DNA of 53,993 nucleotides from Syntrophobacteraceae bacterium (lineage in GTDB: Bacteria; Desulfobacterota; Syntrophobacteria; Syntrophobacterales; Syntrophobacteraceae): contig JAGPLX010000013.1 in the NCBI GenBank assembly GCA_018053185.1, forward strand, positions 1 through 53,993, written 5' to 3'. A model generated the notes under the pieces. That model saw nothing but the letters and a program-made list of their open reading frames with translations. It did not search any database and was not told where the DNA came from. Below, one piece after another: positions 23,477-31,021 of this stretch. The position numbers and the translations under genes were made by a program. How positions within the stretch are numbered: position 1 is the stretch's first letter; each line of letters starts with the position of its first letter.

Positions 23477-26224
23477 ATGAAATTCCTTTCCCGCTCTCTG
23501 CACATGTGGATGGCCTGGGTATTGCCCAGGCCGCTTCTTGTCCTGAGCCTGGCTCTTCTAGGTGTCGTGGGCTCCCTGTACCTGGCATCCCAGAAACTCG
23601 GTATCCAAACCGACCAGCTCGAACTGATCTCCCCCGATCACCCCCTCATTGCCCTCGCCAACCGCCTGGAACCCTTCAACTTTGGAGAGAAGACCGTTCT
23701 GGTGCTGGTGGTGGAGGCCCCGGCCCCCGATCGCGCCGTTTCGTTCGTGAAGGAATTGGTGCCTCGAATTCTCGGGGACCGTGAACACTTTCAGGAGGTG
23801 GTGTACCGGGTGGACCCGGAGCCTATGAAGCAGTGGGCGCTCCTGTACTCGGACGTCCAGGATCTCATCCGGCTGCGGGACAGGCTCGAGGAATCCCGCA
23901 ACCTCATCGAGGGAATCGCCAGGCAGCCGGACTTGATCCCTTTTCTGAGGCTGGTCAACCAGGAAATGGCGTCCTCCATGGTGGACGAATTGTTTACCGG
24001 CTTCCTGGACGATCTGGAACCCAAGGAAGACCGGAAGCAGACAACGGAACCCATGGACCTGAAGTTTCTCATCCAGACTTTAAAGGACCTCTCGCAATAT
24101 CTCGAGGGCACTCCCCACTTTACCTCTCCCTGGGATACCTTTTTCTCCAGTTCCTCCTGGAACCTGGAGCTCGAAGGATATTTCTGGGAAAGCGGCAAGA
24201 AGTACCTCCTTCTCTTCGTCGTTCCCGAAAAGGAGAAGGAAGGATTCAGCAGGGCTCAAAAGTCTTTGGATCGCTTGAGGTTTCTCATCCGGGAAGTCCA
24301 GGCGAACTTTCCCGATGTGCAGGCTGGTGTCACGGGACAGGCGGCTTTGAACAACGACCAGATGACCATGGTTCTGAAGGACATGACATGGGCCACCTGG
24401 CTTTCTCTTTTAGGAGTGTTGGTCATCCTGCAGGTATTTTTTCGAGGGGTCCGCCGATCAGCCATTGAAGTGACTGCCCTGGGGACGGGGATCTGCTGGA
24501 CCTTGGGGTGGACCACCCTCTTTGTCGGCCACCTGAATATCCTGTCCGTGGTGTTTGCCCCCCTGCTGTGTGGTTTGGGCGTGGATTACGGCATTCATTG
24601 GTTTGCCCGATACGAGGAAGAAGAGCGCCATGTGGGCCTGGATCGGAAATCTTTGCTTCGAAGAGTCGCCGAGCTCTCGGGACCAGGGATTCTGCTGGCG
24701 GGCCTCAGCGCGGCCTTTTCCTTCCTGCCTTTGGTCCTGACGGGATTCAGGGGACTCATGGAATTGGGATTCATCACCGGGGCCGGAATCCTCCTGATTC
24801 TTTTCGCGGATTTTACGGTGCTTCCGGCCCTGACCCTGCTTTTCGCCGAGAAACGGTGGGATTTCACTCGATCCGGATCCCAGGCCGGAAACGGGGACCT
24901 TTTTGCCATCCACCGCCCACATGCCGTGCTCGTGCTCTCCGTCGCCGGTGTTCTCTGTGTCCTTGCCGTAGGAGTCGCTTCCCGGGTTCGATTTGATCTG
25001 AATCCCTTGAAACTTCAACCCCCCGACGCAGAAGCCGTGGTCTGGGAAAAGAAGCTCATTCAGGATGCCCAGCGGTCTCCCTTGTATGCCGCCGTGTTTG
25101 CGGAGTCTCTTGAGGAGGTGCGGGCGAAGTCGTCATTCCTCGAAACCCTGCCCGTGGTTTCCGAAGTGGAGAGTATCCTCACCCTCCTTCCCGAAAACCA
25201 GGAAGAAAAGATTCCCGTCCTCCGTTCACTTCTGCCGAAAGTTCCACCCATGCAGAAGCTCGCGATCCGGACGGATCCCTCCGACGCCGCTGAGCTGGCT
25301 GCCGTTCTGGAGAGGATCCGCTTCAAGATGCAGGCTGAGCTGGCCAGGCAATCGGGAGCGGAGCGCCTCTTCGTAGAACAGATGGCCCTGGTTCGGGAGA
25401 TTTCCGGCGAGATCATCGAGAGGCTTTCAAATCCTTCCTCCTTAACCCTGGATCGCCTTCAGGCCTACCGGGAACGATTCCAGGAGGATCTTTTCAAGAC
25501 ATGGGATTTTTTCAGGAAAGCTGCTTCGACGTCTCTCATGACCATCCCTGATGTGCCCTCTCAGCTCAGGGACTGGTTCTACCAAGATGGGCTGTTTCTG
25601 ATCCGCATCTATCCCAAGGGATCCGTTTGGGAGGAAGATGCGCTGAGTGCTTTTGTCCGTCAGTTGCAGGCGGTGGAGCCGGAGGTGGTGGGAGATCCCG
25701 TATCCCTGTATGTTTTTGCTTCGGCCTTTCGCAGGGCCTGCCTCCTGGCGTCGATCTACGCCGTCGTCGCCATTTTCATCCTCCTGATGGTGACCCTTCG
25801 TCACGTGTCCCTGGCCCTCATGGCCATGGTGCCCCTTCTTGTCGGAACGGTGTGGACGGTGGGGATCATGGGGTTTGCGGGAGTGGACTTCAACCTGGCC
25901 AACAGCATGTTCATGCCCGTGGTGGTTGGGGCTGGAGTCGAGTATGGGGTGATCATTCTGCAGCGATGGTTGGAGGGAAACATGGAACCGGGTCATTTGC
26001 CCGCGAGCACCGCCAAGGGGGTGATTGCAGCGGCGTTGACCACCACCGTGGGTTATGGTATGTTAATGATATCGCGTCATCGAGGGATTTTCAGCCTTGG
26101 TTTTGTCGCCTGCGCCGGCAGTATTTTGGTCCTTTTGGCTGCCATCGTCCTGCTGCCTGCCCTGCTGGCCGCCATACATCCTGCAGTACCCAACGGAAGA
26201 AAGGAGCCGAGGAAGAAGGTATGA
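23477..26224 (+). CDS. hpnN: HpnN-like RND/MMPL family lipid transporter
   Basis: 915 residues. An N-terminal helix (PLLVLSLALLGVVGSLYLAS) is followed by a long periplasmic loop, then a five-helix bundle with CGLGVDYGIHWFARYEEE (~369-386). A second single helix near 480, a second loop, and a second bundle with VVGAGVEYGVIILQRWLEG follow. Twofold RND repeats with 'GxxVDYG/GVEYG' blocks fit the hopanoid-associated HpnN/MMPL exporters, which move hopanoids from the inner to the outer membrane. The length is as expected. The gene lies between tolC and hpnM, with its stop overlapping the hpnM start. Other MMPL substrates cannot be excluded. Confidence 0.85.
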   Translation: MKFLSRSLHMWMAWVLPRPLLVLSLALLGVVGSLYLASQKLGIQTDQLELISPDHPLIALANRLEPFNFGEKTVLVLVVEAPAPDRAVSFVKELVPRILGDREHFQEVVYRVDPEPMKQWALLYSDVQDLIRLRDRLEESRNLIEGIARQPDLIPFLRLVNQEMASSMVDELFTGFLDDLEPKEDRKQTTEPMDLKFLIQTLKDLSQYLEGTPHFTSPWDTFFSSSSWNLELEGYFWESGKKYLLLFVVPEKEKEGFSRAQKSLDRLRFLIREVQANFPDVQAGVTGQAALNNDQMTMVLKDMTWATWLSLLGVLVILQVFFRGVRRSAIEVTALGTGICWTLGWTTLFVGHLNILSVVFAPLLCGLGVDYGIHWFARYEEEERHVGLDRKSLLRRVAELSGPGILLAGLSAAFSFLPLVLTGFRGLMELGFITGAGILLILFADFTVLPALTLLFAEKRWDFTRSGSQAGNGDLFAIHRPHAVLVLSVAGVLCVLAVGVASRVRFDLNPLKLQPPDAEAVVWEKKLIQDAQRSPLYAAVFAESLEEVRAKSSFLETLPVVSEVESILTLLPENQEEKIPVLRSLLPKVPPMQKLAIRTDPSDAAELAAVLERIRFKMQAELARQSGAERLFVEQMALVREISGEIIERLSNPSSLTLDRLQAYRERFQEDLFKTWDFFRKAASTSLMTIPDVPSQLRDWFYQDGLFLIRIYPKGSVWEEDALSAFVRQLQAVEPEVVGDPVSLYVFASAFRRACLLASIYAVVAIFILLMVTLRHVSLALMAMVPLLVGTVWTVGIMGFAGVDFNLANSMFMPVVVGAGVEYGVIILQRWLEGNMEPGHLPASTAKGVIAAALTTTVGYGMLMISRHRGIFSLGFVACAGSILVLLAAIVLLPALLAAIHPAVPNGRKEPRKKV

Positions 26225-26958
26225 TTCCGAAGCATCTGCAAACGATCACGGTTTGGAAGGACTGGATCGGGCGAAGGAGCCGTGAGATGGGAAAGGATCT
26301 CGGCGGGATCTGTATTTTCTCGATGGGTAGTCCTTTTCTGAAGGGGATTCGCTCACTTCTTGTTTTCCTTGCGGTCTGGACCATAATGCCCATGGATGTG
26401 GGAGCCGCTCCCGGTCGGAGTGCTCAGACGGCGACCTCTCTGGTTCGAGAGGTGCTGGATGAGGCGATGAATATTCAGACACGGCCCGACCTCGAAGGGG
26501 AGACCCATCGGCGCGAACGCGCCCGTCTGATCCGTAAATTGATTGGAGATAACTTTTTGGCCTCCGATATGGCTCGTGAGTCTCTCAAAGGCTATTGGGA
26601 ACGGATGTCCCAGGAGCAGCGAACGGAATTCCAGAAGCTTTTCACTACCCTCTTCCAGGATTCCTACACCCGCCTGGTCCTGAATTTCTTGAAAAAGGAA
26701 AGTGTAGAGTACAAAGAGGAGTCCCCGGACCAAAACGGAACCCTTGTGCGCACCCTGATCATGAGAGCCAACGAGCACATTCCGGTGGATTATCATTTGG
26801 TCCAGAAGAGCGGCCGATGGTTCATTCGGGATGTGGATATTGATGGGGTGAGCATTGTTCAGAACTATCAGAGCAAGTTCCGACAGGTCATCGAGAAAAG
26901 CTCCATACAGGGACTTCTCCAGAATATGAGGACCCAGAGCCAGGCCATCGAAGATTAG
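26221..26958 (+). CDS. hpnM: HpnM/MlaC-like periplasmic lipid-binding protein (Ttg2 / toluene tolerance family)
   Basis: 245 residues from the ATG that overlaps the hpnN stop (ATGA). An internal ATG at MGSPFLKGIRSLLVFLAVW would give a better signal peptide, so the true N-terminus may be about 34 residues later. The mature part has the Ttg2/MlaC pattern: LIRKLIGDNFLASDMARESLKGYWERMSQEQRTEFQKLFTTLFQDSY...W-x-x-x-DVDIDGVSIVQNYQSKFRQVI. MlaC-type proteins shuttle lipids across the periplasm; HpnM is the version paired with HpnN. An 8-bp hairpin (GCTCCGGA/TCCGGAGC, 26984-27005) follows the stop by 25 bp without a U-tract. No further gene is seen before 27192. Confidence 0.85.
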   Translation: MIPKHLQTITVWKDWIGRRSREMGKDLGGICIFSMGSPFLKGIRSLLVFLAVWTIMPMDVGAAPGRSAQTATSLVREVLDEAMNIQTRPDLEGETHRRERARLIRKLIGDNFLASDMARESLKGYWERMSQEQRTEFQKLFTTLFQDSYTRLVLNFLKKESVEYKEESPDQNGTLVRTLIMRANEHIPVDYHLVQKSGRWFIRDVDIDGVSIVQNYQSKFRQVIEKSSIQGLLQNMRTQSQAIED

Positions 26959-26983
26959 TGCCCATCCAAGAATGCCGGTGTCC

Positions 26984-27005
26984 GCTCCGGATCTCCCTCC
27001 GGAGC
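26984..27005 (+). repeat. Perfect 8-bp hairpin downstream of hpnM
   Basis: GCTCCGGA (26984-26991) and TCCGGAGC (26998-27005) enclose a 6-nt loop. A stable hairpin at the 3' end of the tolC-hpnN-hpnM unit may end transcription or protect the message. The following bases are not T-rich, so a classical intrinsic terminator is not supported. Confidence 0.4.
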
Positions 27006-27191
27006 CCGCTGGCACAAAAAAAAGGACTCCCGAGATTCGTTCCCCGCGGTTTTGGATCGGCAATTCCCCGAGGCACCCTCAATGACCAAAACGTCTACAG
27101 GAGTATACAGATTTCTTCATAAACTTGCCGGAGGCAACTGTAGAGAATTCACCAGCTTGGCTCACTTCTACCGGGAATTGCTGATGCCCTG

Positions 27192-27644
27192 CTAAGCCTC
27201 CCTGTAGGGATTGACACTCATGACTGGCACGGGGGAGTTCTTCACCACCCGGTCGGCAACACTTCCGAAGATCACTTTATCCAGGCCCTTTCTGCCATGA
27301 GTGCCGAGAATCACCAGATCGATTCCTTCGGCTGCGACGTATTCCAGAATCTTCTCCGCCGGATCTCCACAATGAACAACTTTTCGGATTCTGGGATAAT
27401 CCTTAAAGTATTTTTCCTGGAATTGATCCAGCTGTTCGGTAGAGTGTTTCAGGATGTCGTCCTGTAAATCCGCAAGACCCGGATGAGGACCAAAGAGACC
27501 CGCATGGTCGTTGAAATCGATGGCCACATGGAGAAGATGAATCTCAGCATTAAACTTTTCCGCCGCTGCCGTCACGTAGGGAACGATTTTGGGGGCGATA
27601 TCCGAGAGGTCTACGGGAAAAAGGATCTTTTGTATTTCCTTCAT
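27192..27644 (-). CDS. uspA: Universal stress protein, single domain
   Basis: 150 residues. IQKILFPVDLSD at the N-terminus and LVILGTHGRKGLDKVIFGSVADRVVKNSPVPVMSV at the C-terminus give the UspA ATP-binding pattern G-x2-G-x9-G-(S/T). It is thus an ATP-binding Usp of the UspFG/MJ0577 type, a cytoplasmic dimer linked to starvation and stress survival. A very good ribosome site (AAAGGAGGGAG) precedes the ATG and a near-consensus promoter lies ~120 bp upstream, predicting high expression as a single-gene unit. Confidence 0.93.
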   Translation of the reverse strand: MKEIQKILFPVDLSDIAPKIVPYVTAAAEKFNAEIHLLHVAIDFNDHAGLFGPHPGLADLQDDILKHSTEQLDQFQEKYFKDYPRIRKVVHCGDPAEKILEYVAAEGIDLVILGTHGRKGLDKVIFGSVADRVVKNSPVPVMSVNPYREA

Positions 27645-27763
27645 AAAGCTCCCTCCTTTCCGAAGGTTTCCCTTCGAGCCAGGATCAGCAATTCCCGGTC
27701 TCTAATGCATGTGACTGCCTTGTCTTGATGAATTCAGAAAAAATGCCACGCGTCTGCTCACAT

Positions 27764-27792
27764 AGTATAAGAAAGGGATTCGCATCGGTCAA
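27764..27792 (-). promoter_or_regulatory. Strong sigma-70 promoter of uspA
   Basis: Minus strand: TTGACC (27792-27787), 17-bp spacer, TATACT (27769-27764). It predicts an untranslated leader of roughly 110 nt before uspA. It lies between the hpnI end and uspA; nothing else is visible in the 224-bp gap. Confidence 0.7.
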
Positions 27793-27868
27793 TGGATGGA
27801 CCCTTCAGGGTCGAAGGGAAGGATTTCCGGGGCAATTGGAGAATCCCGGAGGAGCGGAGGAACTCTTC

Positions 27869-29017
27869 TCACGAAACGGGTGTCATTTTCCCATCTCGGG
27901 ATATACGGTAGGTATTCCCTCTCCATTCCACCGTGTTTCCACATAGACTGATGCACCAGACCGCCAGGCTCAGTATGTCCCTCAGGGGCAGCAGGAAAAG
28001 ATTCCTCTTCAGGATTTCGTCCCCCATGCAACGGACTCCCACATACCATCCCATGAATAGCTGACATCCCATGGTGAAAAGCAACAGAAAAATGCCTGCG
28101 GGTGTTCCGGACCACAAGAGGGCGTTCAAAAGGGCCAGGGAGGTTCCGTGAGTGAGGATGGAGCCCACGTATCCACCCCTGCGGCTGGCCTTGATGGCTC
28201 GATGCCACCGGACCTGGTGTCTGATCATGTTCGAGAAGGATAGAGGGGGCAGCATGGTCTCCACGACACAGGGGGCAAGCTCCACTCGATAGCCGTCCTT
28301 GGCGACCAGGGATCCCAGCATGTAGTCATCGGCAAGATAGTCGGCAATGGCCTTCAAGCCCCCGATGGACGCCAGCCTCTCCCTGGTGGTGGCAATGGTG
28401 GCCCCGAAAGCGAACCGGATTCCTTGAGTGAGCCAGGCCACAAGGACCCCCGGGGCAAACTCTCCGGTGATTCCTACAGATTCGAACCTGGCCCATCGGT
28501 TCGGAGCCCTTCTACCCCGGTACAGGCATGTGACGAGTCCTGTTCGAGCGTCGTTGAGCATGGGCACGACGCGCTTCAAATAATCCCTTTCCACCCGGAT
28601 ATCACTGTCCACCAGCAAAATGCGATCATACCGGGCTCTCGGGTAGATGTTCCAGAGGTTGTTCACCTTGGGGTTCCACCCGATCTGTTCCCTGCCGATG
28701 ACGAGCTCTATATCCGTCTGGGGAAAATCCACCCTCAATTGTTGGACAAGAGGGATGGACGGGTCTTCGGGATCCATGACTCCGAAAAGGATCTGGTACT
28801 GAGGATAGTCCTGGTTGCAGAAGGAGGCGTAGTTCTCGTAGGCATCGAGATCCGTTCCGCACAGGGGGATCAGGATGCTGGCCGGAGGTTGCTCGGCGGA
28901 CTCCATTGCCGGGTGCCTGGAGAAGAACTTCCGGGCCGCGATGAAACAAACGAGAAAATAGCTCAGGGAACAAAGGACCAGGATCAAAGTAAGGATGCGA
29001 ATGGTATCCGGAATCAT
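27869..29017 (-). CDS. hpnI: HpnI-like hopanoid glycosyltransferase (family 2)
   Basis: 382 residues from the ATG that overlaps the upstream SMR gene's stop (ATGA). An N-terminal TM helix (IRILTLILVLCSLSYFLVCFIAARKFF) precedes a ceramide-glucosyltransferase-like GT2 domain: SILIPLCGTDLDAYENYASFCNQDYPQYQILFGV, RILLVDSDIRVERDYL (DxD), LADDYMLGSLVAKDGYRVELAP, and the product-binding HQVRWHRAIKASR (Q/RxxRW). C-terminal TM helices follow. HpnI adds N-acetylglucosamine to bacteriohopanetetrol. The operon also contains an HpnK deacetylase, which acts next in that pathway. Generic ceramide-type glycosyltransferase function is the alternative. Confidence 0.85.
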   Translation of the reverse strand: MIPDTIRILTLILVLCSLSYFLVCFIAARKFFSRHPAMESAEQPPASILIPLCGTDLDAYENYASFCNQDYPQYQILFGVMDPEDPSIPLVQQLRVDFPQTDIELVIGREQIGWNPKVNNLWNIYPRARYDRILLVDSDIRVERDYLKRVVPMLNDARTGLVTCLYRGRRAPNRWARFESVGITGEFAPGVLVAWLTQGIRFAFGATIATTRERLASIGGLKAIADYLADDYMLGSLVAKDGYRVELAPCVVETMLPPLSFSNMIRHQVRWHRAIKASRRGGYVGSILTHGTSLALLNALLWSGTPAGIFLLLFTMGCQLFMGWYVGVRCMGDEILKRNLFLLPLRDILSLAVWCISLCGNTVEWRGNTYRISRDGKMTPVS

Positions 29018-29382
29018 GGCAGACAAATGAGGGCGACTCCTGCACACACCAGGAAGGTTCCAAGCCACCTCGAGCCGTCTATATGTTCCTTGAGGATGAA
29101 TTTGGCTCCCAGGATGGTTACCACGTACACAACGGAAGTGGCTGGCACGACGAAGCTCAAATCTTCCCAGGAAAGCACCGCCAGGAAGGCGGCGAAACTC
29201 ACGGTCAGCATGCAGAGCCCGAGCAGGAAGTTTTTGTTGGTGACAACCTGTCCCAGGACGCTCCAAAGCTCGCGAAGCCTGCTCAAGGAGATCTCCCCGA
29301 TCTGTTTCATGCCCCTGGTGATGAGTACATCTCCGGCGGCATTGGTGAGAACGATGATCGCAATCATCAACAGGGTCATCAT
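29014..29382 (-). CDS. SMR/EamA-like 4-TM membrane protein (ArnF-like), second of pair
   Basis: 122 residues from the ATG at 29382 (the adjacent ATG at 29379 is also possible), about 11 nt after GAGGAAC. Four hydrophobic helices with SMR/ArnE-F features: AAGDVLITRGMKQIG near the N-terminus, LSWEDLSFVVPATSVVYVVTILGAKFILKEHI, and WLGTFLVCAGVALIC at the end. Small multidrug-resistance folds include the ArnE/ArnF pair that flips undecaprenyl-phosphate-aminoarabinose. The stop overlaps the hpnI start. A flippase subunit for a glycosylated lipid is my inference. Confidence 0.8.
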   Translation of the reverse strand: MMTLLMIAIIVLTNAAGDVLITRGMKQIGEISLSRLRELWSVLGQVVTNKNFLLGLCMLTVSFAAFLAVLSWEDLSFVVPATSVVYVVTILGAKFILKEHIDGSRWLGTFLVCAGVALICLP

Positions 29383-29423
29383 TCGGCGTGGTTCCTCATG
29401 AAAAGTTTTCCCTCCCCTCGATC

Positions 29424-29855
29424 TCAGGTAGAAGCGGGATCGGAGCGAGCCAGGATCTCTTTGGTACTCCCGGCATTTCTCCCGGTGGCAGACCTGGAAA
29501 CCAGGACCACTCCGGCCACGATCAATCCCGTCCCCATCCAACGCGACAAGGATACGGGTTCGTGAAGGAAGTAGTGGGCAAATGCCACATTGACCACATA
29601 GCCCATGGAAGTGGCGGGAAGCACTAGGCTCAGATCCTCCCAGGAGAGGGACAGGCTGTAGAGGGCGAAAAAGACTGCCAGGCAGAAAGTTCCCATCCAG
29701 ATGAAGGGATTCCCCACAGCCTCCAGAAAGAGGGCGGGGGAGACGCATTCCTCGATTGTCCCCCCGGAGGAGATGCCCTTCATGCCTTTGCTCAGGAGCG
29801 TGTTTCCGGTTGCCTGAGCCAGGATGGCCAGGGCGAGTACGACGGCTGTTTTCAT
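29424..29855 (-). CDS. SMR/EamA-like 4-TM membrane protein (ArnE-like), first of pair
   Basis: 143 residues; ATG overlaps the stop of the hpnK-like gene (ATGA). Four helices, LSLSWEDLSLVLPATSMGYVVNVAFAHYFLHEPVSLSRWMGTGLIVAGVVLVSRS, closely parallel its neighbour, showing an ancient tandem duplication; its C-terminal tail is ~20 residues longer and hydrophilic. SMR proteins work as dimers, and paired genes usually form antiparallel heterodimers. It sits between a sugar deacetylase and a lipid glycosyltransferase, so a lipid-linked sugar is the likely cargo, though drug export cannot be excluded. Confidence 0.8.
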   Translation of the reverse strand: MKTAVVLALAILAQATGNTLLSKGMKGISSGGTIEECVSPALFLEAVGNPFIWMGTFCLAVFFALYSLSLSWEDLSLVLPATSMGYVVNVAFAHYFLHEPVSLSRWMGTGLIVAGVVLVSRSATGRNAGSTKEILARSDPAST

Positions 29856-30859
29856 TCCTTGTCTTCCAGACCTCGATAGGTAGTGGTTCGAATGTTCAAT
29901 TGGCGAATCCGTTCCTTCACCCGGGGACTCAGGAAGACCTCCAGTTCGGCTTGCCCCTGATCCAGGGAAAGAGAATCCCCCGGGTGGGCTAGAGCCGGAT
30001 GAAGATAAATCTCATGGGTGCCGGGAAGAAGCCCGTCCAACAGGCTCAAAACATAAGACTCCTCCATGCGGCCGCTCCGCAGATGCCCATAGACCCGTTC
30101 ACAGAAGACAAACCTCTTCTCCGGAAGGATTTTCCTCATCCTGCGGGTCAGGAGTTGGAATACGGCCCATGAAGTCCAGACACCGGGTGAAACCCTCCCT
30201 TCGTACCGCCGGAACGCACTCAGGTCGTCGGCGGGAACCCTCATGGCCCGGGCGCCGAATTGAAGCCCGAGTTCCAGGACCATGTCGAACACCACGGGGT
30301 GTACATGCATGTGGAGGTGACTGTCAATATGAGAAAGGAGGAGTCCGGTGGCAGCGAACTTCTCGAACTGAGCCTCGAGCTCCCTGCGAAGTTCCTGCCT
30401 CGCCCTTCTGGAAAACTGATATTTCAAGCCGGTCCACCCTGGCTCCACGGGAAAATTCCCGTTTCCATCCACGAGGTGGGGTATCCAGGCGGGGGGCAAA
30501 ACGGAACTTCCCATGACCGTCACCAGGTGGATCCCCACGGCCAGACCTGGAAGGTCCCCGGCAATTCGGACCGCATGCTCGAAAGCTTGGCCGGAGACCA
30601 TGAGGCTGCAGCTGGTGAGGACCCCTTCCTTGAAGGCCCGAAGGACCGCCAAATTCACCGGTTCGGAAGCGCCGAAATCGTCAGCGTTGAAGATGAGCTT
30701 TTTGGCGATATCCTTCGAGCACTTTCGTGCCGGTGTGGTTGGGATAGAGCCGGGCGAGGGCCGAACCCGCAGCCTGTTCGCACATGGTCCTTTCCTCGTA
30801 GACTCGAGGCGGTCCCGGAGGGGGTAAACTCCTTTTTTCGTGCTTGAAACCACGGACAC
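29852..30859 (-). CDS. hpnK: ChbG/HpnK (YdjC) family deacetylase, copy 2; N-terminal frame doubtful
   Basis: The conserved domain begins at residue 53 (KLIFNADDFGASEPVNLAV) and continues with CSLMVSGQAFEHAV, VGIHLVTVMG, SHIDSHLHMHVHPVVFDM and HEIYLHPALAHPG: all metal and active-site motifs are present. The first ~52 residues in this frame start at a GTG and are Arg/Pro-rich, unlike coding sequence. A better start, ATG 30785 with AGGAAAGGA before it, is in another frame that meets the HpnK frame at the A5 run (30699-30703, minus strand). One A fewer would give MCEQAAGSALARLY...YRQKLIFNADDFG. So the gene may be frameshifted or there is a base-calling indel. First gene of the hpnK-SMR-SMR-hpnI operon. 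Confidence 0.8.
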   Translation of the reverse strand: MSVVSSTKKGVYPLRDRLESTRKGPCANRLRVRPSPGSIPTTPARKCSKDIAKKLIFNADDFGASEPVNLAVLRAFKEGVLTSCSLMVSGQAFEHAVRIAGDLPGLAVGIHLVTVMGSSVLPPAWIPHLVDGNGNFPVEPGWTGLKYQFSRRARQELRRELEAQFEKFAATGLLLSHIDSHLHMHVHPVVFDMVLELGLQFGARAMRVPADDLSAFRRYEGRVSPGVWTSWAVFQLLTRRMRKILPEKRFVFCERVYGHLRSGRMEESYVLSLLDGLLPGTHEIYLHPALAHPGDSLSLDQGQAELEVFLSPRVKERIRQLNIRTTTYRGLEDKE

Positions 30860-31021
30860 TGCCTGCCTTCCTGAACAAAGTTTCTGAGTTTTTTGTCGTT
30901 AAGGAAAACGACCATAGATTCGAGCTCCCGGGCCAATCCAACAGGTTCCGCGGGGCTCTTCCGGTCGGAGAAAGCATCGGTGGCCTGCACTTGGGAATCA
31001 TGCCCGCAGGATGAACCGGCT

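Noticed and set aside
22010-26958. Classical tripartite drug efflux pump
   Set aside because: TolC and an RND protein are present but there is no periplasmic adaptor, and the RND protein is MMPL/HpnN-like with an MlaC/HpnM partner, which fits lipid transport better.
26959-27191. tRNA gene or riboswitch in the hpnM-uspA gap
   Set aside because: Only an 8-bp hairpin is seen; no acceptor stem, no T-loop consensus and no conserved riboswitch core.
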